A stretch of DNA of 64,000 nucleotides from an uncultured Clostridia bacterium (GTDB taxonomy: Bacteria; Bacillota; Clostridia; Oscillospirales; Ruminococcaceae), in contig CANDEV010000002.1 in NCBI GenBank assembly GCA_947383835.1, positions 124,001 through 188,000 of the forward strand, read 5' to 3'. Numbering within the stretch: position 1 is the stretch's first letter; every line of letters begins with the position of its first letter. This document shows, in pieces, positions 51,026 through 60,575 of this stretch. Position numbers and translations under genes: made by a program. Under the pieces are notes generated by a model. It had not been told where the DNA came from. It ran no database searches and saw nothing but the letters and a program-made list of their open reading frames with translations.

Positions 51026-52387
51026 TTACCCAACCATAAGCTTACCCTCCGGGTAAACCTCGTTTTTGTTTTTATTTTCACTTTTCGCTGAAAGAGATAT
51101 TGCAAAGGAAACCGGTCCGACGCGTCCAATAAACATTGTAAGGCATAAAAGTATCCTTGAAAAAATATTGCTTACAGCGGATACTCCTACGCTCAAGCCT
51201 GTTGTAGCAATTGCAGAGACGGTTTCGTAGACTGCGTCTATTCCCGCAACGCCGTCGGCGGAGTAAAAAAGTATCGTTGAGGTAATGCACATAACAAGTG
51301 CGGCAAGGATCGTGATAGAAAGTGACTTGTAAACAGATTCCTTGTCAATTTTTCTGCCCATTATAATAGTATCATTTTTGTTTTTTATTACGCTTAAAAC
51401 GGTCATTATGATTATTGCAAAGGTGGTTATTTTTATTCCGCCGCCTGTTGAGCCGGGAGCAACTCCTATAAACATTATAAATATTGAAAATAACTTTGTT
51501 ATAGAGCGGAGCGCTGCGCTGTCAATTGTACTGAAGCCTGCGGTACGCAGGGTAACGGAGTAAAAAAAGCTGTTCGCAAATTTTCCGCCTGCGGACATAT
51601 TGCCGATAGTGTCAGGGTTTGTCCATTCGGTAACAAGTGTGAGAGCCATACCAAGCGCGATTAGTATGGCAGTAAAAATCAGCACGATTTTTGATTGGAG
51701 ACTAAGGCGTTTTTTGCTGCGGTAACCTATTATATCCATCCATACCACAAAACCAAGTCCGCCTGCAATTATAAGTATTGGTATCACCATCATGACTACC
51801 GGGTCTGATGAAAGGGGCATAAGGCTGCAATTTGGTACTTCCACCATTCCAAGAATGTCAAAGCCAGCATTGCAGAACGCCGATATAGCTAAAAATACCG
51901 AAATGTAGACCCCATATGCTCCGTACTTAGGCACAAGGGAGGTCATAAGCAGCAGCGAGCCGACAAATTCGCAGGTGAATGAAACTTTTATAACATACTT
52001 TACCAAAAGCTTCACATCGGAAAAACCAGAAGTATTTACCGATTCCGAAGCCATTTGGATAGAGTGAAGCTCCATTTTTTTTCTCAGCAGGAAGTTGAAA
52101 AAGGAAACAAGGGTCACAAAACCAAGTCCGCCTATTTGTATCATAAGGAGTATGACAATTTGTCCGAAAATGCTCCAGTATGTTCCTGTATCAACAACGG
52201 AAAGCCCCGTGACGCAGGTTGCGGAGGTAGCAGTGAAAACAGCGGAGACAGGGTTCGTAAAGCTGCCGTTCTTAGACGAGACAGGCAGCATAAGCAGCAA
52301 AGAGCCTATGGCAATGACAATCGCAAAGCTTAGGACTATCATTGCTGCCGGTCTTGCGGTCTTTGATTTTGATTTAAAAACAGGCAT
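51026..52387 (-). CDS. TrkH/KtrB-family potassium transporter subunit
   Basis: The start at 52387 (MPVFKSK) follows GAGGTT. The 453 residues contain four pore-like repeats with the filter variants TCVTGLSV, CNAGFDILG, LRTAGFST and ATTGLSVG and many membrane helices, as in KtrB. The regulatory RCK subunit (KtrA) is not adjacent. It imports K+, probably Na+-coupled. Confidence 0.9.
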   Translation of the reverse strand: MPVFKSKSKTARPAAMIVLSFAIVIAIGSLLLMLPVSSKNGSFTNPVSAVFTATSATCVTGLSVVDTGTYWSIFGQIVILLMIQIGGLGFVTLVSFFNFLLRKKMELHSIQMASESVNTSGFSDVKLLVKYVIKVSFTCEFVGSLLLMTSLVPKYGAYGVYISVFLAISAFCNAGFDILGMVEVPNCSLMPLSSDPVVMMVIPILIIAGGLGFVVWMDIIGYRSKKRLSLQSKIVLIFTAILIALGMALTLVTEWTNPDTIGNMSAGGKFANSFFYSVTLRTAGFSTIDSAALRSITKLFSIFIMFIGVAPGSTGGGIKITTFAIIIMTVLSVIKNKNDTIIMGRKIDKESVYKSLSITILAALVMCITSTILFYSADGVAGIDAVYETVSAIATTGLSVGVSAVSNIFSRILLCLTMFIGRVGPVSFAISLSAKSENKNKNEVYPEGKLMVG

Positions 52388-52718
52388 AAAATAACCTCGG
52401 TTTCTGAAATAATACATTAATTATAGCACATATATGCCTGTTTTTCAATAATATACAAAAGTATTTTTTAAAATAAATGTAAATACTATAATAACAGTTG
52501 CAATATTGACGGAAATGTTGTATAATATTAATAAGTATACAAAAATGAGACAGCAGGGGAACGATAATAAATTTGAAATTGCTTCTTTTGCTTGTTTTCT
52601 TATCCATTGCACAGCTTTTTGGGTGTTTTGTTTTATGAGTAATTTTTTTGATTATTCTTTTCTTTGCAAAAGGCGGAATTACTTTATGATAAAAATTTTT
52701 AAGAGGTGAATTTTCCCG

Positions 52719-53516
52719 ATGATGATAACTCAAAAGGAAAAAAAGAAAGCCAAATTCAGGGTTTCTTTTATATTTTTGTTTATTTTCGCAAGCTTTGCGG
52801 TTTGCTTTGTTTTATACATGAAAGAGGATTTTAACATTACTCCCGAAATGCTGGAGGAAGCTTCCGAAGCCTTTGTGTACATCGACCCCGTGGGTGAAAG
52901 AAGCACTTTGATAAACCCTGTGCCGTCAAGCGAAAGGCAGGAGGAAAGCTATTATGAAGACGCTGTTTTTATCGGCAGCAAGGCTCTGTCCGGGCTTGCG
53001 GACTACGGTTACATAAAATCTGAAAATATGATAATTTCCGATGATATAACACTTGCAAATTTCAATACAGTCATGCTTTCTGACGGAAGCACAGAGGACG
53101 GTGGTGTTACAGCGGCAGAGACTGTTATAGGCAAAGCTCCCGGAAAGCTTTATATAATGGTTGGCATAAACGACCTTGAAAGGGTCGGCAGTGCGAGTCT
53201 GTTCGAAGAACTTGAAAGCTTCATTGACAGTGTTAAGGAGAATGTTCCGAATGTAACGGTTTATCTTATGACGCTGCTTCCTGTTTCGGCGGAAATGGAG
53301 GGCAAGATAGCTTCAAATGCAGAAATCGACGCATATAATTCACAGCTCTTGCGTTTTGCCAACAAAATAAAGGTTTGCTATATTGATGTAAATACCGGCT
53401 TTAAGGGCAACGACGGACGGCTTCCCGCATCAGCAGCCGAGGTAAACGGTATCAGGTTAAAAAAAGAGTACTATGGTGAGCTTTCGGAGTATATACTTAC
53501 TCATACGGCGAGCTGA
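52719..53516 (+). CDS. Membrane-anchored SGNH-hydrolase-like protein, catalytic residues altered
   Basis: An N-terminal membrane anchor (about residues 15-33) leads to an SGNH fold with AVFIGSKALSGLADYG where active enzymes have FIGDS, an intact GIND block (MVGINDLE), and NGIRLKKEYYGEL where DGxHL is expected. Ser and His of the triad therefore seem lost, so it is likely a non-catalytic binder related to O-acetyl-esterases of the cell wall. A small membrane protein gene follows. Confidence 0.7.
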   Translation: MMITQKEKKKAKFRVSFIFLFIFASFAVCFVLYMKEDFNITPEMLEEASEAFVYIDPVGERSTLINPVPSSERQEESYYEDAVFIGSKALSGLADYGYIKSENMIISDDITLANFNTVMLSDGSTEDGGVTAAETVIGKAPGKLYIMVGINDLERVGSASLFEELESFIDSVKENVPNVTVYLMTLLPVSAEMEGKIASNAEIDAYNSQLLRFANKIKVCYIDVNTGFKGNDGRLPASAAEVNGIRLKKEYYGELSEYILTHTAS

Positions 53517-53543
53517 AAGATCAGGAAATTGTGAGGAGAAAGT

Positions 53544-53903
53544 ATGGTTGTAGAGTGTCTGACTATTTTCGGGCTTATTTTTGTAGTAGCGATCATGTAT
53601 ATTCGTGCAAAAAAGAAAAACTATGCTCTTGCTACGGTGCCGCTGCTGATACTTCCAGCATCGAATATTTTGGCATACGCCTTTTCGGGTGGAATTTCAG
53701 AGCTTATTTCCATTGACAGGTTTATTGCGTATTCTGCGATAAACGTGGTGGCAGCAGTGGTTTCAAGCTGTCTTGTGGGACTTATGTCTGGCAAATTCAG
53801 CCGCAAAGCCGTAAGGGGGACGTACATTGCAATGTCGCTTATTTTCAACATCGTATTGGCGGCGATACTTATTTATAATATGTTTGAATCTTTATACAGA
53901 TAA
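53544..53903 (+). CDS. Small integral membrane protein
   Basis: The 119 residues contain four hydrophobic segments (about 2-20, 28-46, 60-82, 95-113) and basic loops. It follows the SGNH-like gene by 27 bases with GAGGAGA, and a strong terminator ends the pair. No family is recognised. Confidence 0.65.
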   Translation: MVVECLTIFGLIFVVAIMYIRAKKKNYALATVPLLILPASNILAYAFSGGISELISIDRFIAYSAINVVAAVVSSCLVGLMSGKFSRKAVRGTYIAMSLIFNIVLAAILIYNMFESLYR

Positions 53904-53918
53904 ATAACATCTTCTGCA

Positions 53919-53966
53919 AATAGGATAGAAATATGTTTTTGTAAGCATATTTCTATCCTATTTTTT
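53919..53966 (+). terminator. Strong rho-independent terminator
   Basis: A 17-bp perfect stem (53919-53935 with 53946-53962) is followed by T residues, 16 bases after the preceding stop codon. Confidence 0.88.
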
Positions 53967-54072
53967 AGTAAAGAGTATTGTATAAAATGTAATAAAATTC
54001 GTAAATTTGTCAAATTTTACATAATATACTTTCTGTTATAAAATTTTAATGAAAATTTTTTCCTGCAAGCCC

Positions 54073-54101
54073 TTTACATATGGTTAATTTTGCAGTATAA
54101 T
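54073..54101 (+). promoter_or_regulatory. Sigma-A promoter of pyrH-frr
   Basis: TTTACA (54073-54078), 17-bp spacer, TATAAT (54096-54101). Confidence 0.75.
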
Positions 54102-54147
54102 ATTTATAGGAATACCTTGACGGTTGTCAGAAAGGATTTGATTGCTT

Positions 54148-54861
54148 ATGTCCGAACCTATGTACAAGAGGGTCTTGCTGAAGCTCAGCGGCGAGGCTCT
54201 TGCGGGAGATAAAAAAATTGGACTTGATTATTCGATAATTACCAGAATTTGTGAAAGCATTAAAAAATGCTCCGACGCGGGAGTGCAGATAGGTATTGTC
54301 GTTGGCGGAGGAAATTTCTGGAGGGGACGCTCAAGCGGTGCAATGGACAGAACCCGCGCCGACCACATCGGTATGCTTGCCACTACTATGAACGCTCTTG
54401 CTGTTGCGGACGTGCTTGAATCTCTCGGTGCGGACGTGAGAGTGCAGACGGCTATCGCAATGCATCAAGTTGCGGAGCCGTACATCAGAAACAAGGCAGT
54501 AAGGCATATGGAAAAGGGCAGGATAGTTATTTTTGGATGCGGAACGGGCAACCCGTTTTTCTCCACAGACACAGCTTCTACCCTGAGGGCTGCCGAGATC
54601 GAGGCGGACATAGTTCTCAAAGCAACAATGGTGGACGGCGTTTACGATAAAGACCCCAATAAATATGACGATGCTGTTAAATACGACGAGCTTAGCTTTA
54701 ACGATATTCTTGTGAAAAATCTTGCCGTTATGGACAGTACTGCCGCTTCAATGTGCAAGGATAACAATATTCCCATACTTGTATTCAACCTTAAACGCCC
54801 GGATAATATTTATGACGCCTGCATGGGCGAAAAGGTTGGCACTATTGTTATCGACAGATAA
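54148..54861 (+). CDS. pyrH: UMP kinase
   Basis: PyrH phosphorylates UMP to UDP. The 237 residues show KLSGEALAGD, GGGNFWRG, ATTMNALAVADVLE and ATMVDGVYDKDPNK, the amino-acid-kinase-fold hallmarks of hexameric UMP kinases. ATG 54148 is chosen over TTG 54142. Followed by frr as in most bacteria. Confidence 0.97.
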   Translation: MSEPMYKRVLLKLSGEALAGDKKIGLDYSIITRICESIKKCSDAGVQIGIVVGGGNFWRGRSSGAMDRTRADHIGMLATTMNALAVADVLESLGADVRVQTAIAMHQVAEPYIRNKAVRHMEKGRIVIFGCGTGNPFFSTDTASTLRAAEIEADIVLKATMVDGVYDKDPNKYDDAVKYDELSFNDILVKNLAVMDSTAASMCKDNNIPILVFNLKRPDNIYDACMGEKVGTIVIDR

Positions 54862-54899
54862 AGTATGTACATTTTAAATCAATAAAAGGAGAATAAATT

Positions 54900-55454
54900 A
54901 TGAACGAACAAATTTCAAAAGCACAGGAAAAAATGGAAAAATGTATCAAGAGCCTTGAACATGAATTTACTACCATAAGAGCGGGAAGAGCCAATCCCGC
55001 GGTTCTGGACAGGGTTCTTGTTGACTATTACGGAACACCTACTCCTATTCAGCAAATGGCTGCTATTTCTGTTTCAGAGGCGAGGGTACTTGTTGTCCAG
55101 CCTTGGGACATGACCCAGCTTAAGCCAATAGAAAAAGCAATTCTTGCATCGGATATCGGAATTACTCCTACAAACGACGGCAAGGTGCTGAGACTTGCTT
55201 TCCCGCAGCCTACAGAGGACAGGCGCAGGGAGCTTGTTAAGCAGATCAAGAAAAACGGTGAGGAAGCAAAGGTAACTCTCCGCAACGTAAGGCGTGACAC
55301 TCTTGAAAAATTCAAGACAATGAAAAAGAACAGCGAGATAACAGAGGACGATATGAAGAATTATGAAAAGGACATTCAGAAGCTTACCGACAAATTCTGT
55401 GATACAGTTGATTCTGCGGTTGCGGACAAGGAAAAGGAAATAATGTCCATATAA
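54900..55454 (+). CDS. frr: Ribosome recycling factor
   Basis: RRF splits post-termination ribosomes with EF-G. The 184 residues include ATIRAGRANPAVLDR-like (TTIRAGRANPAVLD), YYGTPTPIQQMA and the C-terminal helix with RRDTLEKFK. AAAGGAG precedes the start. Confidence 0.98.
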   Translation: MNEQISKAQEKMEKCIKSLEHEFTTIRAGRANPAVLDRVLVDYYGTPTPIQQMAAISVSEARVLVVQPWDMTQLKPIEKAILASDIGITPTNDGKVLRLAFPQPTEDRRRELVKQIKKNGEEAKVTLRNVRRDTLEKFKTMKKNSEITEDDMKNYEKDIQKLTDKFCDTVDSAVADKEKEIMSI

Positions 55455-55518
55455 AATATTATTTATGCAGGGCGGGGGTTGCTCCCGCCTATGAACGGCA
55501 AGAATTGGAGGAATTGTT

Positions 55519-56223
55519 TTGTCCGAAAAAAAATTGCCCGTACACATAGGCTTTATTATGGACGGCAACGGCAGGTGGGCGCAAAATCGGGGTATGCCAA
55601 GAAAAATGGGTCACAGGGAGGGTGCGCAGGTCTTTCGGAAAATTGCGAGATACTGTAAAAAGATCGGTATAAAATACATCACCTTTTATGCTTTTTCCAC
55701 GGAGAACTGGAAACGTCCAAAGGACGAGGTTGACGAGATAATGCGGCTGTTTGGAGAATATCTTAACGAGGTGGAGGATTACGCAAAGGATAACACAAGA
55801 CTTGTGTTTTTAGGAGACAAGTCCGCTTTCGGAAAAGAGCTTTCGGAGCGTATGCTTGAGCTTGAGGAAAAGTCCGCAGATTTCGATGAGATGACGCTTA
55901 TGCTGGCTATGAATTACGGCGGCAGGGACGATATTGTCCATTCAGTAAAGCAAATTGCTGAAATGACTTTGAAGAAAGAAATTGCTCCGTCCGATATTGA
56001 TGAATCTTTGGTATCGAGCCTTCTGTATACAAAGGGTATGCCCGATGTTGACCTGCTTATAAGACCCAGCGGGGAAATGCGCATCTCAAACTTTTTGCTG
56101 TGGCAGTCGGCATATGCGGAATTTTATTTCACAGATACGCTTTGGCCTGATTTTACCCCGAAGGAGCTTGATAAGGCTTTGAAGGATTTTGCTTCAAGGA
56201 GCAGGCGATTTGGCGGAGTATGA
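55519..56223 (+). CDS. uppS: Undecaprenyl diphosphate synthase
   Basis: UppS makes C55-PP, the lipid carrier for cell-wall synthesis. The 234 residues carry HIGFIMDGNGRWA, FYAFSTENWKRP and LLIRPSGEMRISNFLLWQ. The start is TTG with GGAGG. A GGCGGG/CCCGCC hairpin lies in the 64-base gap after frr. It shares lipid metabolism with cdsA, dxr and ispG nearby. Confidence 0.97.
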   Translation: MSEKKLPVHIGFIMDGNGRWAQNRGMPRKMGHREGAQVFRKIARYCKKIGIKYITFYAFSTENWKRPKDEVDEIMRLFGEYLNEVEDYAKDNTRLVFLGDKSAFGKELSERMLELEEKSADFDEMTLMLAMNYGGRDDIVHSVKQIAEMTLKKEIAPSDIDESLVSSLLYTKGMPDVDLLIRPSGEMRISNFLLWQSAYAEFYFTDTLWPDFTPKELDKALKDFASRSRRFGGV

Positions 56224-56258
56224 GTTTTTTATTAAACATCAAAGGAATGGTATAAATA

Positions 56259-57092
56259 ATGGTAACCCGTATTATTTCAGCGGCGGTTGGAATAGCTATC
56301 GCAATATGTGTTCTTATTCTTCATGCAACGCCGTTTTTTAATTTAGTGGTGGCGGCGTTGGCGGTAATTATGCTGTTTGAGCTTCTTTCGGCAGGTAAAT
56401 GTTTGCAGTATAAATTTCACAGCGGAATTTGTTTTGTGTTTGCCGCGGCAATGCCATTTTTGCTTGAATACACCGAAGGGATGGAAATAATATACATTTT
56501 CGGAACTTCCTGTATACTGCTTTTGTTTGCGGGCTATATCGCAAATCACAAGGCAATGACCTTTGAAAAGATATCATATATGTTTACGGTATCGCTTCTT
56601 ACTACGCTGCCGATGTGTTGTCTTGTTTCGCTTGAAAATGCGGACAGTCTTCACGGGGTATGCTATATTGTGCTTTGCCTTGCAGGAGCTTGGCTTGGTG
56701 ATTCCGGAGCATATTTTGTGGGAACATTTTTCGGCAGGCATAAGCTCTGTCCGGAAATATCCCCCAAAAAGACCGTTGAGGGCGCTGTGGGCGGCGTTAT
56801 AACGGTAGGCATTGTTTTTGCGGCATATGCTTTTTGCTATCAGCTTGTTCAAGGCTACAGAGGGTACAGCTTTGAGGTAAATTATCTGTACCTTGTGTTT
56901 ATGGGATTTATATGCGGAGTGCTTGGTATAATCGGTGATTTGTCGGCTTCTCTTATAAAACGTCAGTACGGCATAAAGGATTTCGGAAACATAATGCCCG
57001 GGCACGGAGGTCTTATGGACAGATTTGACAGCGTACTGTTTGTAGCGCCGTTTATGATGTTTGTTTTGAGCCATTTTACTATATTTAAATAA
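56259..57092 (+). CDS. cdsA: Phosphatidate cytidylyltransferase
   Basis: CdsA forms CDP-diacylglycerol for phospholipids. The 277 residues have six or more membrane segments and the signature GDLSASLIKRQYGIKDFGNIMPGHGG near the C-terminus. The gene is separated from dxr by a MITE copy. Confidence 0.95.
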   Translation: MVTRIISAAVGIAIAICVLILHATPFFNLVVAALAVIMLFELLSAGKCLQYKFHSGICFVFAAAMPFLLEYTEGMEIIYIFGTSCILLLFAGYIANHKAMTFEKISYMFTVSLLTTLPMCCLVSLENADSLHGVCYIVLCLAGAWLGDSGAYFVGTFFGRHKLCPEISPKKTVEGAVGGVITVGIVFAAYAFCYQLVQGYRGYSFEVNYLYLVFMGFICGVLGIIGDLSASLIKRQYGIKDFGNIMPGHGGLMDRFDSVLFVAPFMMFVLSHFTIFK

Positions 57093-57111
57093 TATCCAAG
57101 AGGTCATCTTA

Positions 57112-57212
57112 TCCTAATTTCAAATTAAAAGCGTATTCAAAAAATCTATACAAAAATCATATATGCAAATTTTTGCTTGATTTTTTGAACGCTTTTTTAT
57201 TTGAAATTAGTA
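57112..57212 (+). repeat. MITE-like palindromic repeat, copy 4
   Basis: The 101-bp copy begins TCCTAATTTC and ends GAAATTAGTA with TTA on both sides. The interior follows the same pattern as copy 1 in reverse complement. It lies inside the cdsA-dxr operon interval. Confidence 0.8.
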
Positions 57213-57255
57213 TTACCTGACCTCTTGTTGTGATTTTTCGGGAGAATTTTGCTGT

Positions 57256-58398
57256 ATGAAAACAATTTCTTTGATAGGTTCTACAGGTTCTATAGGGTTG
57301 CAGACATTAGAAGTTTGCAGGCAGCATAATATTAAAGTGACAGCTTTGGCGGCAAACAGCAGCGTCAAGCTCCTTGAAGAGCAGGCGAGGGAGCTTGCTC
57401 CCAAATATGTCTGCGTTTATGACGAGAACAGATATGCTGATCTTCGGGACAGACTTTCGGACACTGGAATAAAGATCCTTTGTGGTATGGAAGGGCTTTG
57501 CGAAATTGCCGCATCGGAAGCGGACTTGTTTGTCAACGCCGTGGTTGGAATGGTTGGACTTCTCCCTACGCTTACTGCGGCAGAGCATGGCAGAGATATT
57601 GCTCTTGCTAACAAGGAGACTCTTGTTGCAGGCGGGCATCTTGTTATGGAAGCAATTAAACGTAAAGGTGTGAATCTTTACCCTATAGACAGTGAACATT
57701 CGGCTATTTTTCAGTGCTTGCAGGGAAACAAGAGAGAGCAGCTTAATAAAATTATCCTTACGGCTTCCGGAGGTCCATTCTTTGGAATGAAAAAATCGGA
57801 AATGAAAAATATTACTCCGGAACAAGCTTTGAAGCATCCCAACTGGAGCATGGGGAATAAGATAACTATAGATTCCGCAACGCTTATGAATAAGGGGCTG
57901 GAATTTATTGAAGCAAAGTGGCTGTTCGATGTCGCTCCCGAAAATATTGAGATTGTTGTGAACCGCGAAAGCGTTATCCACTCGGCGGTTGAGTACAAGG
58001 ACTATTCTGTAATTGCTCAACTGGGAGTACCCGACATGAAAATACCGATACAATATGCAATTCTTTATCCTGAAAGGGCAGAATGTGATGTAAAGCCATT
58101 ATCCTTAACAGACTACGGGACGTTGACTTTTGCAAAGCCTGATTATGAGACATTTGACTGTCTTTCAGGCTGTATAGAGGCAATAAATCTGGGCGGCGCT
58201 TACCCATGTATTGTCAATGCTGTAAATGAGGAGGCTGTGGTTCTGTTTCTGTCAAGGAAAATACCTTTCCTCATGATAGGTGAGCTTGTCAGAAACTCTT
58301 TGCGGGAGCTTGCTGTAATGCCCTCCGAAAGCTATGAGGATATAAAAAAAGCTGAAACAGCTGCAAGAGAATTTGTCCGTAACAAAATAAATTTTTAA
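57256..58398 (+). CDS. dxr: 1-deoxy-D-xylulose 5-phosphate reductoisomerase
   Basis: Dxr makes 2-C-methyl-D-erythritol 4-phosphate, the second step of the MEP isoprenoid pathway, which ispG completes later. The 380 residues show GSTGSIGLQTLE (NADPH loop), ANKETLVAGG, PIDSEHSAIFQ and a metal-binding C-terminal region. Length is normal. The start has GGGAGA. Confidence 0.97.
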   Translation: MKTISLIGSTGSIGLQTLEVCRQHNIKVTALAANSSVKLLEEQARELAPKYVCVYDENRYADLRDRLSDTGIKILCGMEGLCEIAASEADLFVNAVVGMVGLLPTLTAAEHGRDIALANKETLVAGGHLVMEAIKRKGVNLYPIDSEHSAIFQCLQGNKREQLNKIILTASGGPFFGMKKSEMKNITPEQALKHPNWSMGNKITIDSATLMNKGLEFIEAKWLFDVAPENIEIVVNRESVIHSAVEYKDYSVIAQLGVPDMKIPIQYAILYPERAECDVKPLSLTDYGTLTFAKPDYETFDCLSGCIEAINLGGAYPCIVNAVNEEAVVLFLSRKIPFLMIGELVRNSLRELAVMPSESYEDIKKAETAAREFVRNKINF

Positions 58399-58408
58399 GA
58401 GAGGTATT

Positions 58409-59452
58409 ATGAGTACAGTTTTATCTATTTTAGTTGCATTGGCATTTTTTTGCCTTATAATTGTAATTCACGAATTTGGGCATTTTATTGTTGCAAAGCT
58501 TTGTGGTATACGTGTTGATGAATTTGCTATCGGAATGGGTCCAACCATATTTAAAAAGCAGGGCGAGGAGACCCTTTTCAGCATTCGTCTTTTCCCGATA
58601 GGAGGATTTTGTTCCATGGGCGAGGATATTGACGAGGATACTCCCGACGCGTTCAGAAAAAAGCCCGTTCTTTCGCGTATTGCCGTTATTGCAGCAGGAG
58701 CGGTTATGAATCTTATTCTCGGCTTTATTTTGTCGGTAATATATATTTTGGTAAGCGGCAGGGTGGTCACGTCCACTATTGTGTGGTTTTCCGAGGACGC
58801 TGTAAGTTCTGGATATGGCTTGCAGTACGAGGACGATATCCTGAAAATTAACGGTGTGAAAATTTATTCCGTTAAAGATATTACCTATCAGCTTGGAAAC
58901 GATGAGGACGGAATTGTTGATTTTGTCGTAAAGCGAAACGGCGAAACGGTTAATGTTGACGGTGTTCAATTTGCTTCAAAGCTTGACGAGGAGACAGGTA
59001 AGAAAACACTTATATACGATTTTAAGGTCGCAAGCATTGATGTTACTGCGGGAAATCTGCTGCCTTACGCATTTAAAAATTCGATTTATTACGGAAGAAT
59101 AGTGCTGATGTCTCTGCGGGATATAATCAGGGGCAAGTATGGAATAAACGATTTGCAGGGCCCCGTAGGAATTGCGACGGTGATAGGCGGCGTTGCGGAG
59201 GATAACGGCTTTGATATAAGCTTCCTGCTTGATATTGCAACGCTTGTAACAATAAATATCGGAATTTTCAACCTCCTGCCAATACCCGCCCTTGACGGAG
59301 GCAGACTTGTTTTCTTGATAATAGAGGCTATACGCCGCAAGGCTTTAAAGGCGGAAACCGAGGGCATGATACACTTTGTTGGATTTGCGGCGTTGATGCT
59401 GCTAATGATATTTGTCACTTTTAATGATGTGAAGAATATTTTTGCGAAGTAG
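58409..59452 (+). CDS. rseP: Site-2 protease RseP
   Basis: RseP cleaves membrane substrates, including anti-sigma factors. The 347 residues contain HEFGH in VIHEFGHFIVAK, a PDZ domain (about 115-185) and the second membrane motif NLLPIPALDGGR. Its last 16 codons are duplicated at 60079. It could process the anti-sigma protein at 44617; this link is inferred. Confidence 0.96.
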   Translation: MSTVLSILVALAFFCLIIVIHEFGHFIVAKLCGIRVDEFAIGMGPTIFKKQGEETLFSIRLFPIGGFCSMGEDIDEDTPDAFRKKPVLSRIAVIAAGAVMNLILGFILSVIYILVSGRVVTSTIVWFSEDAVSSGYGLQYEDDILKINGVKIYSVKDITYQLGNDEDGIVDFVVKRNGETVNVDGVQFASKLDEETGKKTLIYDFKVASIDVTAGNLLPYAFKNSIYYGRIVLMSLRDIIRGKYGINDLQGPVGIATVIGGVAEDNGFDISFLLDIATLVTINIGIFNLLPIPALDGGRLVFLIIEAIRRKALKAETEGMIHFVGFAALMLLMIFVTFNDVKNIFAK

Positions 59453-59485
59453 ATTAAAAATTAGTTTATATTTTGGGGGAAGTAT

Positions 59486-60067
59486 ATGTTTATCAATGCA
59501 TTTCCAAAGCAATTAAAATATGATGTTGAATTTGTTATTGAGCATATATTTTTAGATAGCTGTTATGGGGAAAGAATGCTTGTTGCTTCTCAAAATGAAT
59601 CATGGAAATTAAAAAACGGTGAAAATATTTGTTTTCCTTATCGAATATATTTGACAGATAAAATTGTAGATTGTGGTGAATTTTTTTCACCGAGCCAAGA
59701 GATAATTTATCATTGTATTTTTTCAAGAAGCAATAACGGATATGTCAGAGAAAAGCATATAGCTGCTCTTTTGGAAGCTGAAACTCCCGATTGGGTTATT
59801 CCATATATTATAAAAATATGCGAAGAATATGTATTAAAGATATTGAAGTTGGTTTATGACAAATTGTCTAAAACGGACACATTGGCATATAAGGAAATTT
59901 GTAGTTTAAATTTACAACAGTTTGTTAAGGGTTATGACCGTATGATAAGTTATTGGAATGAATATTACAGAAATGAGTGCTGTAATTTATGTGATTATAT
60001 TGGTAAAAAACTATATGAAGATTGTTTTGGTTATACCAAAGCTATGTTGTTGGATTTAAAGCACTAA
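59486..60067 (+). CDS. Hypothetical protein inserted behind rseP
   Basis: The 193-residue protein has no signal peptide and no recognised family; it is rich in aromatic residues and Cys (NECCNLCDYIGKKLYEDC near the end). It is distinctly more AT-rich than its neighbours. It is enclosed by two copies of the rseP 3' end, so it is probably a recent insertion. Confidence 0.6.
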   Translation: MFINAFPKQLKYDVEFVIEHIFLDSCYGERMLVASQNESWKLKNGENICFPYRIYLTDKIVDCGEFFSPSQEIIYHCIFSRSNNGYVREKHIAALLEAETPDWVIPYIIKICEEYVLKILKLVYDKLSKTDTLAYKEICSLNLQQFVKGYDRMISYWNEYYRNECCNLCDYIGKKLYEDCFGYTKAMLLDLKH

Positions 60068-60068
60068 C

Positions 60069-60122
60069 GATGCTGATAATATTTGTCACTTTTAATGATG
60101 TGAAGAATATTTTTGTGAAATA
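60069..60122 (+). repeat. Duplicate of the rseP 3' end
   Basis: 37 bases (60079-60115) are identical to rseP bases 59408-59444, and the frame still reads FVTFNDVKNIFVK-stop. The original rseP end was presumably followed directly by the gene at 60138. Confidence 0.85.
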
Positions 60123-60137
60123 ATCGGAGGAAGAAAA

Positions 60138-60563
60138 ATGAGCAGCTTTACCAAAAAATACAATGAAGAAGAGATGAACGCCGCACTGGGAGAACTTCTT
60201 ATCGGGGGAGAACATTTGGAAACGGCTATGTACTGTCTTTTCAAGGAAACGGGATTTTTTGCCAGCAATCGAAATATCATAACTGGCTATGTTGGCGTAA
60301 CCGATATGGGTAGGTTTGTTTTCTGCAAATACGGACTTATATCCGACGAAAACAACGCTTATAATATGGAGGATATTGTACAAATAAAAATTAAGCCTAT
60401 GATTTTGGGAAATAAAATTATCACTATAGTTTTTGACGACGGCAAAAAGCATACGGTGAAATTCCAGTTTGCTCCAAAAGTAGCAGGGTCTAAGTTACCA
60501 AATCAGGAGTGGAATGCCGAGAAAATGCTTGAAATTCTCGAAGCTAAGCAAAGTAAACTTTAA
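60138..60563 (+). CDS. Cytoplasmic PH-like domain protein
   Basis: The 141 residues contain a beta-rich segment (GRFVFCKYGLISDENNAYNMEDIVQIKIKP ... ITIVFDDGKKHTVKFQ in short parts) that resembles bacterial PH-like domains, flanked by helices. TCGGAGGA precedes the start. Function unknown. Confidence 0.6.
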   Translation: MSSFTKKYNEEEMNAALGELLIGGEHLETAMYCLFKETGFFASNRNIITGYVGVTDMGRFVFCKYGLISDENNAYNMEDIVQIKIKPMILGNKIITIVFDDGKKHTVKFQFAPKVAGSKLPNQEWNAEKMLEILEAKQSKL

Positions 60564-60575
60564 TGGAGTATGAAA

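Noticed and set aside
57307..58053. 248-residue minus-strand frame opposite dxr
   Set aside because: It is a mirror of dxr codon usage; all Dxr motifs are on the plus strand.
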